From assembly GCA_023512375.1 (NCBI GenBank), contig JAILZS010000022.1, positions 1-41,024 on the forward strand: a stretch of DNA of 41,024 bases, given 5' to 3'. Under the pieces are notes generated by a model. It ran no database searches. It was not told where the DNA came from and was given only the letters and a program-made list of their open reading frames with translations. This document shows positions 7,257 to 15,678 of the stretch, one piece after another. The stretch comes from Bacillota bacterium. GTDB lineage: Bacteria; Bacillota; Sulfobacillia; JAJZYS01; JAILZS01. Position 1 is the stretch's first letter, and every line of letters begins with the position of its first letter. Both the position numbers and the translations under genes were made by a program.

Positions 7257-8714
7257 ATGGAACGCTTCGACACCGTGGTCGCGGGCGGCACGGCCGTCCT
7301 TCCCGGCGCGGGCGCCGTCCGCGCCGACATCGGCGTGCGCGACGGGCGGATCGTCGCCATCGCGGACGAGCTCGACCGCTCCCGCGCCGCCGAGGTGGTG
7401 GATGCGCGCGGCCGCGTCGTCCTCCCGGGGGCGGTCGACGCCCACTTCCACATCGGCATCTACCGCCCGTTCGAGGTCGACGCCGAGAGCGAGACCCGAT
7501 CGGCGCTGGTCGGCGGGGTCACGTCGATCCTCAGCTACGTGCGCACGGGCCACGACTACCTCAACCGCGTGGGGCCGTACCGGGAGATCTTCCCCGAGGT
7601 CCTGCGCCGGGTGTCGGGCCACGCCTACACCGACTACGGCTTCCACGTCGCCATCATGACCCGCGACCAGGTGGGCGAGGTGGACTGGCTGGTCGACCAG
7701 GGAGTGACCAGCTTCAAGTACTACATGTTCTACAAGGCCCTCAACCTGGCGGCCAACTCCACCGACGCCGCCGCCTACACCATGGCGGACGAGTACGACC
7801 TAGGCCACCTCTACCTGTACATGCAGGCGGTGGCGGCCGCCCAGCGCCGCCATCCGGAGACGCGCATCTCCCTCGGACTGCACTGCGAGAACGCCGAGAT
7901 CATGCGCGTCGGCATCGAGCGGGCGATGCGCGAGGGAACCCATGACCTGGCCACGTACAACCGCGCCCGCCCGCCGCTGTCCGAGGAGCTGGCCGTGGCC
8001 GAGGCGGGCGTGCTGGCGGCGGAGACGGGTTCGAACCTGAACCTGCTGCACTTGTCCAGCGGCCGCGCCTTGGCGGCGGCGGAGCGCCTGCGGGCCGAGC
8101 ACCCCGGGCTCGACGTGCGGGCGGAGACCACCCTGCACCACATCGCCCTCACCTACGAGACGGCGGCCGGCGGCACCAACGGCAAGGTCAACCCCCCCAT
8201 CCGCGGCGCCGACGACGTGGAGGCGTTGTGGCGCGGCATCCGGCGGGGGACGATCGACCAGGTGGTGAGCGACCACGCCTGCATCGACGCCGAGAAGCCG
8301 GCCGATCTGTGGCAGGCACGGGCCGGGTTCGGGGGCACGGCCCTCGTCTATCCGATCCTCCTTTCGGAGGGCTACCACCGCCGCGGCCTGCCCCTCGACC
8401 GCGTCGTCGACCTGGTGAGCGCCTCCCCCGCCCGCTCCCTCGGGCTTGCTCCCCGCAAGGGTGCCCTGGCCGTCGGGGCGGACGCGGACATCGTCGTCGT
8501 CGATCTGGAACGGGAGCGGGTGGTGCAGGCCGCCGACCTCCTCTCCGCCCAGCCCTTCACCCCCTTCGAAGGGATGACGCTGCGCGGCTGGCCCGTGCTC
8601 ACCATGGTGCGGGGCGAGGTGGCCTTCCGCGACGGGCAGGTGGTCGGCCGTCCTCGGGGAGAGTACCTGCACCGGCCCCTGGCCGGCGGCCCAACCTCCG
8701 GCGAGGGCGCTTAG
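7257..8714 (+). CDS. Dihydropyrimidinase/hydantoinase-like cyclic amidohydrolase
   Basis: This is a 485-residue metal-dependent amidohydrolase of the dihydropyrimidinase/D-hydantoinase/enamidase type, opening cyclic amides, imides or ureides. The binuclear metal site is complete: His63 and His65 (DAHFHIG), Lys154 (TSFKYYM, the carbamylated lysine), His209 (HCEN), His265 (LLHLSS) and Asp339 (SDHA). The N- and C-terminal beta-sandwich segments are visible around the barrel. ATG at 7257 follows GAGGAGG at 7241. It is the last gene of the forward run and meets the second SDR gene tail to tail. Substrates could be a hydantoin, dihydropyrimidine, cyclic imide or hydroxylated pyridine-derived lactam; residues do not decide between these. 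Confidence 0.92.
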   Translation: MERFDTVVAGGTAVLPGAGAVRADIGVRDGRIVAIADELDRSRAAEVVDARGRVVLPGAVDAHFHIGIYRPFEVDAESETRSALVGGVTSILSYVRTGHDYLNRVGPYREIFPEVLRRVSGHAYTDYGFHVAIMTRDQVGEVDWLVDQGVTSFKYYMFYKALNLAANSTDAAAYTMADEYDLGHLYLYMQAVAAAQRRHPETRISLGLHCENAEIMRVGIERAMREGTHDLATYNRARPPLSEELAVAEAGVLAAETGSNLNLLHLSSGRALAAAERLRAEHPGLDVRAETTLHHIALTYETAAGGTNGKVNPPIRGADDVEALWRGIRRGTIDQVVSDHACIDAEKPADLWQARAGFGGTALVYPILLSEGYHRRGLPLDRVVDLVSASPARSLGLAPRKGALAVGADADIVVVDLERERVVQAADLLSAQPFTPFEGMTLRGWPVLTMVRGEVAFRDGQVVGRPRGEYLHRPLAGGPTSGEGA

Positions 8715-8724
8715 GGGCGCGGGT

Positions 8725-9447
8725 CTACAGGTCCCGACCGCCCGTCACGGGCAGGCACGCGCCCGTGATGTAGGCTCCGCCCTCGCCGACCAGGAAGGCA
8801 ACCGCCTCGGCCACCTCCTCGGGGCGAGCCTTGCGCCCGAGCGGGATGTGCGCCACCAGGTCGCGAACGGCAGCCGCCGGCAGGGCGTCGTTCATGGCCG
8901 TGTCGACCACGCCGGGCACGACCGCGTTGACGCGAACGCCGAAGGGCGCGCACTCGTATGCAAGCCGGCGCACCACGTAGGGGATGGCCGCCTTGGCGGC
9001 GGCGTACGCGACGCCGGCCGGGCTGCGGGCGTCGTCCCCGGCCGTGGAGCCGAGAAGGACGATGGCCCCACCGCCGCCGCCCGCCCGCATATGGCGGGCG
9101 GCGCACTGTGCACCGGCGAACGCGGCCGTCAGGTTGTCCTCCAGGTAGGCCCGCCACACGGGGAGGGGAACGTCCAAGGCGCTGTGATCGTGCATGGCGC
9201 CCGTCGCGCCTACCCACACGCGCAGGGGACCAAGCCTGCGCGCGGCGCGGTCGAGGGCGCGCTCAAGGTCGCGCGACCGCCGAAGGTCGACGGCGAAGGC
9301 GAGGTGGGGCGGGCCGAGAGCGGTGGCCACGTCCTTGAGCGCCGCGCCCGCGCGGTCGAGGAGGACGAGGGTGTAGCCCGCCTCCGCCAAGCGGCGGGCG
9401 ATGGCCCGCCCCAGCGCGCCGGCGGCGCCGGCCACCGCCGCCGTCAC
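8725..9447 (-). CDS. SDR family oxidoreductase (second copy)
   Basis: This 240-residue short-chain dehydrogenase has a glycine motif GAAGALG (residues 7-13), Asp54, and a full catalytic tetrad: Asn105, Ser134, Tyr148 and Lys152 (YAAAK). NAVVPGVVDTAMN and a C-terminal ITGACLPVTGG are typical of the family. The GTG start overlaps the stop of the upstream amidase gene (GTGA), so it is probably coupled to the amidase. It differs from the first SDR of this island in keeping the tetrad Asn. It probably oxidises or reduces an intermediate of the same pathway; substrate and cofactor preference are unknown. Confidence 0.9.
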   Translation of the reverse strand: MTAAVAGAAGALGRAIARRLAEAGYTLVLLDRAGAALKDVATALGPPHLAFAVDLRRSRDLERALDRAARRLGPLRVWVGATGAMHDHSALDVPLPVWRAYLEDNLTAAFAGAQCAARHMRAGGGGGAIVLLGSTAGDDARSPAGVAYAAAKAAIPYVVRRLAYECAPFGVRVNAVVPGVVDTAMNDALPAAAVRDLVAHIPLGRKARPEEVAEAVAFLVGEGGAYITGACLPVTGGRDL

Positions 9448-10718
9448 GCCGGGGCCGATCCTTCCGCGGCGTCGCGCACGGGCGGGGCGTAGCGCCTCTC
9501 CAGGCCGCGCGCCACGGCCAACAGCATCCCCTCCCGCCCCGAGGGCGCGACCACCTGCAGGCCGAGGGGGACGCCGTCGGCGGCATACCCGCAGGGGAGG
9601 GAGAGGGCGGCGTGGCCGCTCAGGTTCCAAGGGAGGACGAACGCGTACCAGGCGAAGACGCGTTCGTTCGGCGCACCCGACGCCGGCAGGGCGGGGAAGG
9701 GAGTGGTGGGGGCGAGAAGGACGTCGAACCCGGCGAGCTGGCGCTCGACGGCCGCCGCCCATTGCTCGCGCCGCCGGCGGGCGGCGCGGTAGGCCGCGTC
9801 GGGTAGGGCGTCGCCCGCGCGAACGAAGGCGCCGGCCCCTGGGCCGTACGCCGCCGCGTGGGCGGGCCACCAGCCGCGGCGGCGGTGGGCGCGAGCCGTC
9901 TCCCACGCGTGGGCGCGCCAGATCTCGCCGAGCTCGGCCGGCGAGCCGAGCGGCACGGCGACGAGCTCGACCCCTTCGGCCCTCAGGTCGCGCTCTACCA
10001 CCTCGTACCGCTCCAGCACCTCCTGGTCACAAAGGGAGCGCCAGTCGTCGGGCAGGACGGCGGCGCGGCGCGGCAGGCGGGGGCGGGGAGGGGGCAGGTC
10101 CGGACGCTCGAGGCGCTCGGCCAGGGCGACGTCGGCTACGGTGCGCGCCAGCCAGCCCAGGCGGTCCATGCTCGGCACGAGCGGCACGACCCCTGCCGGC
10201 ATCCCGCCCAGGCGGCGCGGGACGTAGCCGACCACCCCGCAGGCGGCGGCCGGGGCGCGCACCGACCCGCCTGTGTCGGTTCCCAGGGCGAGGGCGCACA
10301 ACCCGGCGGCCGCGGCGACGGCGCTGCCCGAGCTGGAACCGCCGGGCGCGTACGCCGGCGTCCAAGGGTGGACGCCTGTCCCGGGCCCCCCCGGCCCGGG
10401 CGGCACGGGCTCACCGATGGCGAACTCGTGCGTGCGGGCCTTGCCCAGCACCACCGCCCCGGCGGCGCGCAGGCGGCGCACCACCGTGGCGTCCTCCCTC
10501 GCCCGCTGGCCGGCCAGGACGGCGGAGCCCGCCTCCCAGGGGAGGCCGCGCACCGCCACCACGTCCTTGATCGCCACGGGTAGGCCGTAGAGCGGCAAGC
10601 CGGCGGCAGGGCGCGCCTCCAGGGCCCGCGCCGCCGCCAGGGCGCCGGCGCGGTCGAGGTACGACCAGGCGCCCAGGTGGGCGAGGCGGTCGGCGCGCGC
10701 GAGATAGGCGCGCACCAC
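9444..10718 (-). CDS. Amidase signature family hydrolase
   Basis: This amidase-signature enzyme has the Ser-cisSer-Lys triad: Lys51 (VAIKD), the cis-Ser within GGSSSGS (residues 126-132) and the nucleophile Ser152 in GTDTGGSVR. It hydrolyses a carboxamide to acid and ammonia in the cytoplasm. At 424 residues from GTG 10718 it looks N-terminally short. The same frame runs on upstream with amidase-like content (codons for LPASRLALDLAQG and RPTEVVRAYL) as far as the end of livF. There an AGGAGG (10828-10823) precedes a CTG at 10811 and no ATG, GTG or TTG. It is encoded between livF and the second SDR, so the amide is probably the imported compound or an early intermediate. Confidence 0.9.
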   Translation of the reverse strand: MVRAYLARADRLAHLGAWSYLDRAGALAAARALEARPAAGLPLYGLPVAIKDVVAVRGLPWEAGSAVLAGQRAREDATVVRRLRAAGAVVLGKARTHEFAIGEPVPPGPGGPGTGVHPWTPAYAPGGSSSGSAVAAAAGLCALALGTDTGGSVRAPAAACGVVGYVPRRLGGMPAGVVPLVPSMDRLGWLARTVADVALAERLERPDLPPPRPRLPRRAAVLPDDWRSLCDQEVLERYEVVERDLRAEGVELVAVPLGSPAELGEIWRAHAWETARAHRRRGWWPAHAAAYGPGAGAFVRAGDALPDAAYRAARRRREQWAAAVERQLAGFDVLLAPTTPFPALPASGAPNERVFAWYAFVLPWNLSGHAALSLPCGYAADGVPLGLQVVAPSGREGMLLAVARGLERRYAPPVRDAAEGSAPA

Positions 10719-10807
10719 CTCGGTCGGCCGTCGGCGCCCCTGGGCCAGGTCGAGGGCCAGGCGGGAGGCCGGAAGACGCCCCAGGGAGCGATCCGCGTGG
10801 TAGGCGC

Positions 10808-11524
10808 TCAGAGGGCGAGATACCTCCTCTCGAGCTCACGCTCCCCCCTCAGCTCCTCGGGCCGGCCGCCGAAGACGATGCGGCCGCCGTCGATGACGTA
10901 CACCCGGTCGCACAGATCGAGGGCGAAGCGCGCGTTCTGCTCTGCCAGGAGGATGGAGAGGTCGCCCTGGGTGCGCAGGGCGGAGAGCACCTCCCCCACC
11001 TGGCGAACGATGGCCGGCGCCAGCCCCTCGGACGGCTCGTCGGCCAACAGGAGCCGTGGGCGCCCCATCATGGCCCGGGCGATGGCCACCAGCTGCTGCT
11101 CGCCGCCGGACAGCTCACGGCCCCGGCGGCCGAGCAGCGGAGCCAGGGTGGGGAAGAGGGAGACGACCTCGTCGAGGGATGGCGCCGGCCGGTCGGGGGC
11201 GGCGGCGTGGCGCCCGAGCTCGAGGTTCTCCTGCACGGTGAGGGAGCCCAGGACGCGCCGGTCCTCGGGCACCAGCTGCACGCCCAGGCGGGCCACCCGG
11301 TGCGGCATGAGGCGGGTGAGGTCCTGGCCCTGCAGGCGGACGGCGCCCGTCGTCTCCACCTCCACGCGGGCGATGGCCTTGAGCAGGGTGGACTTGCCGG
11401 CGCCGTTGCGCCCCAGGAGGGCGACGGTCTCGCCCACCCCCACGGTGAGGGAAACGCCGAACAGGACATGGGCCGTGCCGTACCTTCCGTCCAGCCCCTC
11501 GATCTCCAGACGCGGCTCAGGCAT
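10808..11524 (-). CDS. livF: Branched-chain amino acid-type ABC transporter ATPase
   Basis: This 238-residue ATPase has Walker A GRNGAGKST, signature LSGGEQQ and Walker B LLLADEPSEGL. The ADEPSEGLAP and LLAEQNARFAL blocks are characteristic of LivF. It pairs with LivG to drive uptake by LivH/LivM. The ATG overlaps the livG 3' end by eight bases. It is the last transporter gene of the reverse run and is followed directly by the amidase, tying the importer to the catabolic enzymes. Liv-type systems import amides, urea and other small polar compounds as well as amino acids, so the name does not fix the cargo. Confidence 0.93.
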   Translation of the reverse strand: MPEPRLEIEGLDGRYGTAHVLFGVSLTVGVGETVALLGRNGAGKSTLLKAIARVEVETTGAVRLQGQDLTRLMPHRVARLGVQLVPEDRRVLGSLTVQENLELGRHAAAPDRPAPSLDEVVSLFPTLAPLLGRRGRELSGGEQQLVAIARAMMGRPRLLLADEPSEGLAPAIVRQVGEVLSALRTQGDLSILLAEQNARFALDLCDRVYVIDGGRIVFGGRPEELRGERELERRYLAL

Positions 11525-12275
11525 GCTGTGCGCTCACCCCGAGGTAGACTTCCGCCACGTCCGGCCGCTCGCGCACGCGCTCCGGCACGTCGGTGCACAG
11601 GACGCGCCCGCGGTGCAGCACGGTGAGGCGCTGTGCGAGGTCGAACACGACTTGCATGTCATGCTCGGTCAGGAGGACGGTGACACCCGTCTCCCGCCAC
11701 ACCTCGCGGATGAGGCGGGTGGTGGCGGCCGTCTCCTCGGGCGACATGCCGGCCGTCGGCTCGTCGAGGAGCAGGAGGCGTGCGTCGAGGGCGAGGGCCA
11801 TGCCGATCTCCAGGCGCTTTCGGTCGCCCTGGGAGAGCGAGCGGGCGGGCCGGTCGGCCAGGGCGGTGAGCTGCATGCGCTCCAGGGCCCGGCGCGCCTC
11901 CCGCTCGGTGCGCTCCGGCACGCGCCGCCGCCAGAACACCTGGGTGAGGCGGTGGGAGGCGAGCACGGCGACGAGGACGTTGTCCGCCACGGTGAGGTCG
12001 GGGAAGACGCGCGCCACTTGGAAGGCGCGGGCCACGCCCATGCCCACGCGGGTCGCCGCCGGCACGCGGGTGACGTCGCGCCCGCCCAGGAGCACGCGCC
12101 CTCGGGCCACCGTGTGCTCGCCCGACACGACGCCGAACAGGGTGCTCTTGCCGGCGCCGTTGGGGCCGATGATGGCGTGCAGCGTACCGGGCTCCACGTC
12201 CAGGGTCACGTCGTCCAGCACCACATGGGCGCCGTAGCGCTTGGTCACCCCCTCCAGGCGCAGCGCGAGGCTCAT
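11517..12275 (-). CDS. livG: Branched-chain amino acid-type ABC transporter ATPase
   Basis: This 252-residue ATPase has Walker A GPNGAGKST, a LivG-type signature LSQGDRKRLEIGMAL and Walker B LLLLDEPTAGM. LTEHDMQVVFDLAQRL is the switch-His region. ATG at 12275 overlaps the livM stop as ATGA, and the 3' end overlaps livF by eight bases. It is part of the reverse operon livH-livM-livG-livF-amidase-SDR. The signature has Ser-Gln-Gly-Asp in place of Ser-Gly-Gly-Glu/Gln, which occurs among LivG and urea-transporter UrtD ATPases. Confidence 0.93.
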   Translation of the reverse strand: MSLALRLEGVTKRYGAHVVLDDVTLDVEPGTLHAIIGPNGAGKSTLFGVVSGEHTVARGRVLLGGRDVTRVPAATRVGMGVARAFQVARVFPDLTVADNVLVAVLASHRLTQVFWRRRVPERTEREARRALERMQLTALADRPARSLSQGDRKRLEIGMALALDARLLLLDEPTAGMSPEETAATTRLIREVWRETGVTVLLTEHDMQVVFDLAQRLTVLHRGRVLCTDVPERVRERPDVAEVYLGVSAQHA

Positions 12276-13246
12276 GGCGTCACCTCCGGGGCGGCTCCGG
12301 TCGCCCGCCGCCCGCCCGCAAGGCGGCGCAGGAGGTCGGGGATGGACACGATGCCGCGGGGTACGAGGAGGACGAAGGCGAGGAGGACGACGCCCACGTA
12401 CAGGAGGTAGGCGCGCGTCGCCTGGCCGAGGACGTATAGGAGCCAGGTGATGAGGACCGCCCCCAAGGCCGGACCGAGGAAGGTGTGCATGCCCCCCACG
12501 AGGGCCATCATGATGGGGCTTGCGCTTTGGGTCCAGTTGAGCACCGCCGGGGCGACGATGGTGGTGGAGTAGGCGTACAGCCCACCCGCCAGGCCGGCTG
12601 CGCCTCCGGCGATGGTAAACGCCATCACCCGGTAGCGGCGGACCGCGATGCCGAGGAAGGCGGCGCGCTTGGGGTCCTCCCGGATGGCGGTGAGGGCGCG
12701 GCCGAAGGGAGAGGAGACCACCCACCACAGGGCCAGCATGGCGACGGCCACGCACAGCAGGATGAACCACCACAGGTGCACCGGCTGGGTCAGGTCGAAG
12801 AGGCCGCGGGCCGGAGGTGCCACGCCGCTGATGCCGCCCTCGCCGCCGGCGGCGTTCGACTGCAGGACGAAGGTGTAGAGCACCTGGCCGATGGCCAGGG
12901 TGACCATGGAGAAGGCGAGGCCCGTGACGCGCGATGTGATGAGGCCGGTGACGAAGGCCAGGGCGGCGGCGACCGCCACGGCGGCCGCCAGGGCGGCGAG
13001 CGGCGGCCAGGCGGACTGGGCCAGGAGGGCCACCGTGTACGCGCCCGCGCCGTAGAACGCGGCTTGCCCGAAGGAGGGGATGTTCGCGTACCCGAGCAAG
13101 AGGTTGACGCTGGTGGCGAACAGCACCTGGATCGCCACATCCTCCCACAGCGCCAGTTGTCCGAGCCCCAGACGGGGCACCGCCACGGCCCACGCCACCA
13201 CCGCGACCGCCAGGGCGACGGCCCACCAACGTCCCCCTGCCCTCAC
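12272..13246 (-). CDS. livM: Branched-chain amino acid-type ABC transporter permease
   Basis: This 324-residue inner-membrane permease has about eight to ten hydrophobic segments and LivM hallmarks: LLLGYANIPSFGQAAFYGAGAY near residue 50 and the cytoplasmic coupling region AIREDPKRAAFLGI near residue 210. GTG at 13246 overlaps the livH stop (GTGA). With LivH it forms the translocation path of the importer whose binding protein is encoded divergently at 14319. The C terminus is short and basic, with no extra domain. Confidence 0.92.
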   Translation of the reverse strand: MRAGGRWWAVALAVAVVAWAVAVPRLGLGQLALWEDVAIQVLFATSVNLLLGYANIPSFGQAAFYGAGAYTVALLAQSAWPPLAALAAAVAVAAALAFVTGLITSRVTGLAFSMVTLAIGQVLYTFVLQSNAAGGEGGISGVAPPARGLFDLTQPVHLWWFILLCVAVAMLALWWVVSSPFGRALTAIREDPKRAAFLGIAVRRYRVMAFTIAGGAAGLAGGLYAYSTTIVAPAVLNWTQSASPIMMALVGGMHTFLGPALGAVLITWLLYVLGQATRAYLLYVGVVLLAFVLLVPRGIVSIPDLLRRLAGGRRATGAAPEVTP

Positions 13247-14139
13247 CGCTCCTCCTCCTCCCACGGGCGCCCCATGATGCCCTGCGGCCGCAGAAGGAGC
13301 ACCAGGGCCATGAGGAGATAGAGGCTGAAGCTGGCCACGCTGGGAGCGAAGCTTACCAGGAAGCTGGTCATGACGCCCACCAAGAGGGCGGCCACGAGCG
13401 ACCCGGTGACGCTGCCGAAGCCGCCGATGATGACGACGGCGAAGGCCTGGATGACGAACTGGACGGCGATGTCCGGGATGAGGCCCACCGTGGGAGCGGT
13501 GAGGGCCCCGCCGAGGCCGGCGAGGGCCACGCCCAGGGCGAGCATGAGGGCGTACACCCGCCCCACGTCGATGCCGAGCAACGAACCCATGAGGCGGTCC
13601 TCGGCCACGGCCCGCACCTGGCGCCCGAAGGCCGTGCGGCGCAGGAGGTACTCGAGCCCCACCACCGCCACCAGGCCGACCAGAATGAGGAAGAACTCGT
13701 AGTAGGGCACCTGGGTGCCGCCGACCGTGAGGCCGGCGATGAACCCCATGGGTTCCGGCTGGGTGATGGGGAACAGGCCCCAGGCCTGCTGCGCGATCCC
13801 CTCCAGGATGAGCAGGAGGGCATAGGTCCCCAGGAGCATCTGCATGCGCGGCATGCGGTAGAAACGCTCGAACAGGAGCAGCTCGCTCAGGTAGCCGGCC
13901 GCGCCGGTCAGCGCCGCCGCACCTAGGACGGCGGCCACGAAGGGGAGCACGCCGACGAGCTGGCCGCGCAGGAGGGTGTAGGCGAAGTAGGCGCCCAGCA
14001 TGAAGTACCCGCCGTGCGCGAAGTTGGCGATGCGCATGACGCCGAGGACGAGGGTGAGACCGCTCGCCACGAGGAAGAGCACCACGCCCTCGGACAGGCC
14101 GGACAGAAGAGGGACGAGGATCGCGTCGATGCCCGCCAC
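13243..14139 (-). CDS. livH: Branched-chain amino acid-type ABC transporter permease
   Basis: This 298-residue inner-membrane permease has the LivH N-terminal block ASGLTLVLGVMRIANFAHGG and the coupling-loop region RAVAEDRLMGSLLGI. It has about eight hydrophobic stretches. GTG at 14139 is the only reasonable start near the family N terminus, and the GGGGAG ribosome-like site touches it, so initiation may be weak. It is the first gene of the reverse operon, divergent from the binding protein, so 14140-14318 must contain its promoter. No clear reverse -35/-10 pair was identified. Confidence 0.92.
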   Translation of the reverse strand: MAGIDAILVPLLSGLSEGVVLFLVASGLTLVLGVMRIANFAHGGYFMLGAYFAYTLLRGQLVGVLPFVAAVLGAAALTGAAGYLSELLLFERFYRMPRMQMLLGTYALLLILEGIAQQAWGLFPITQPEPMGFIAGLTVGGTQVPYYEFFLILVGLVAVVGLEYLLRRTAFGRQVRAVAEDRLMGSLLGIDVGRVYALMLALGVALAGLGGALTAPTVGLIPDIAVQFVIQAFAVVIIGGFGSVTGSLVAALLVGVMTSFLVSFAPSVASFSLYLLMALVLLLRPQGIMGRPWEEEER

Positions 14140-14223
14140 CTCCCCGAAGGCATCTTGTCGGTGGGGGACCGGTTCTACAGGCGGCGGGGAATGTCCTCCG
14201 GCAGCCGGCCAAGGGGCGGAATG

Positions 14224-14264
14224 ATATTCGAAAGATTGACATATTCGCCCGCCCTACCTAGAGT
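14224..14264 (+). promoter_or_regulatory. Sigma-A-like promoter with flanking direct repeat, binding-protein gene
   Basis: A consensus -35 TTGACA (14236-14241) and a -10 TAGAGT (14259-14264) are separated by exactly 17 bases and read toward the Liv-type binding protein, whose GTG is 55 bases downstream. ATATTCG occurs twice as a direct repeat, at 14224-14230 and 14241-14247, one copy starting at the last base of the -35. The repeat could be an operator. It is the best housekeeping-type promoter seen in the window. Confidence 0.75.
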
Positions 14265-14318
14265 GGCGGTGGAGCGGACAGGCTCCGGCCATACGTTCCG
14301 CAATGGAGGTTGCCATAC

Positions 14319-15566
14319 GTGGGTCAGCGGTGGTCCCGACTGGGCACGGCCATCTCCGCCCTTGCGTTGGTGGCACTGACGGCGGGAGGCGCGGCGGGGG
14401 CCGCGACCGCCCGCCACGCATCCCTGGCGCCGATCAAGATCGGCTTCGTGAACACCCTCTCCGGCCCGTTCGCCGAGGTGGGTCAGGATGCCCTGGCCGG
14501 CGCGAACCTGGCGGTCGCGCAGATCAACGCCAAGGGGGGCGTGCTCGGCGGCCACCCCCTGAAGCTCGTGGTCAAGGACGAGCAGGCGGATCCCACGGTG
14601 ACGGCCACCGACGTCAAATCCCTCCTGGGGCAGGGCGTCAAGCTCATCGCGGGCTTCATGGACGACTCCGACTGCTTGGCGGCGCTGCCGCTCATCCAGT
14701 CGGCGGGCGGCGTGATGGTCGGCATGAGCTGCCAGAGCGACCTCATGACGACCGCCAAGTACAGCCCGAGCTTCTTCGAGATCCCGCCGAACAACACGGA
14801 GCTGGGGCGGGCGTCCGCGGTCTTCGCCGCGCAGCACTTCCCGAACCTCACCTGGTCGTACATCGGCCCCAACTATGAGTACGGCCACGAGGTGTGGCAG
14901 CTGTTCCAGACCACCCTCAGCGGCCTCAACAAGGGGTCGAAGTTCGGCAAGGCCGAGTTCCCGTCGCTCACGGAGACCGCCTTCACCCCCTACGTCACCT
15001 CGATTCTGTCCACTCTGCCGGCGAACAGCGCGCAGAACTCCGGACTCTACACGTCGGAGTTCGGTTCGTCCACGATTGACCTCGTGAAGCAGAGTGCGCC
15101 CTACAAGTTCTTCTCCCGCTTCAAGGCCGTGATCAACGTCGGCGGTTCCACGCCCACGGCCGTGGCGTTGGGCGCCTCCACCCCTCGGCTGTACTTCGTG
15201 TACGACTACGACAACCTCGCCTACCACAACGCGGTGAACACCGCTTTCGTCAACGCGTACACGGCCCAGCACCACATCGCGCCGGACGCCTGGGCGTACG
15301 AGGGGTACACGGCCGTCCTCGCCCTGGAGAATGGCATCCAGCGGGCGCACAGCGCGGCGCCGGCGGCGGTCGACCGGGCGATGTCGGGCATGACGTTCCA
15401 GTCCCCCAAGGGCGCCGTCACCTTCCGGCGCCAGGACCACCTGCTCATGTCGCCGGTGACGGTATGGGAGGTCGTCGGCGACGCCCACGCCAAGGGAGGC
15501 TTCCGCATCGTGTTCGCGCAGGCCGTCCCGGCCTCGGAGGTGGCGCCGGCTCCCAAGCCGCGCTGA
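14319..15566 (+). CDS. Liv-type ABC transporter substrate-binding protein
   Basis: This 415-residue exported binding protein (type I periplasmic-binding fold, Peripla_BP_6) begins with basic residues and a hydrophobic signal segment ending near AAGAATA. The mature part starts APIKIGFVNTLSGPFAEVG, the standard opening of LivJ/LivK/AmiC-like proteins, followed by GANLAVAQINAKGG. No lipobox cysteine is seen at the signal end. GTG at 14319 follows GGAGG at nine bases; a TTG at 14310 would sit on the ribosome site itself. It is divergent from livH and supplies substrate to LivHMGF. Ligand specificity is undetermined: amides, amino acids and aromatic acids are all bound by relatives. Confidence 0.92.
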   Translation: MGQRWSRLGTAISALALVALTAGGAAGAATARHASLAPIKIGFVNTLSGPFAEVGQDALAGANLAVAQINAKGGVLGGHPLKLVVKDEQADPTVTATDVKSLLGQGVKLIAGFMDDSDCLAALPLIQSAGGVMVGMSCQSDLMTTAKYSPSFFEIPPNNTELGRASAVFAAQHFPNLTWSYIGPNYEYGHEVWQLFQTTLSGLNKGSKFGKAEFPSLTETAFTPYVTSILSTLPANSAQNSGLYTSEFGSSTIDLVKQSAPYKFFSRFKAVINVGGSTPTAVALGASTPRLYFVYDYDNLAYHNAVNTAFVNAYTAQHHIAPDAWAYEGYTAVLALENGIQRAHSAAPAAVDRAMSGMTFQSPKGAVTFRRQDHLLMSPVTVWEVVGDAHAKGGFRIVFAQAVPASEVAPAPKPR

Positions 15567-15587
15567 CGGCTGGCGCGTGTGGACGTT

Positions 15588-15613
15588 CGCGGGGGCCCGT
15601 CGGGGCCCCCGCG
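15588..15613 (+). terminator. Strong GC hairpin after the binding-protein gene
   Basis: A perfect 11-bp stem (CGCGGGGGCCC paired with GGGCCCCCGCG) with loop GTCG begins 21 bases after the binding-protein stop. There is no T-run behind it, so it may attenuate transcription or protect the mRNA 3' end and not be a full intrinsic terminator. It would yield more binding protein than the downstream flavoprotein. It also argues that the flavoprotein starts downstream of it. Confidence 0.55.
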
Positions 15614-15678
15614 CGCGTTGCCGGGGGACGGAGGCTGAAAGGGAGGCGAGGGAGACGGGTACGACGCCGGGGGCCGAC

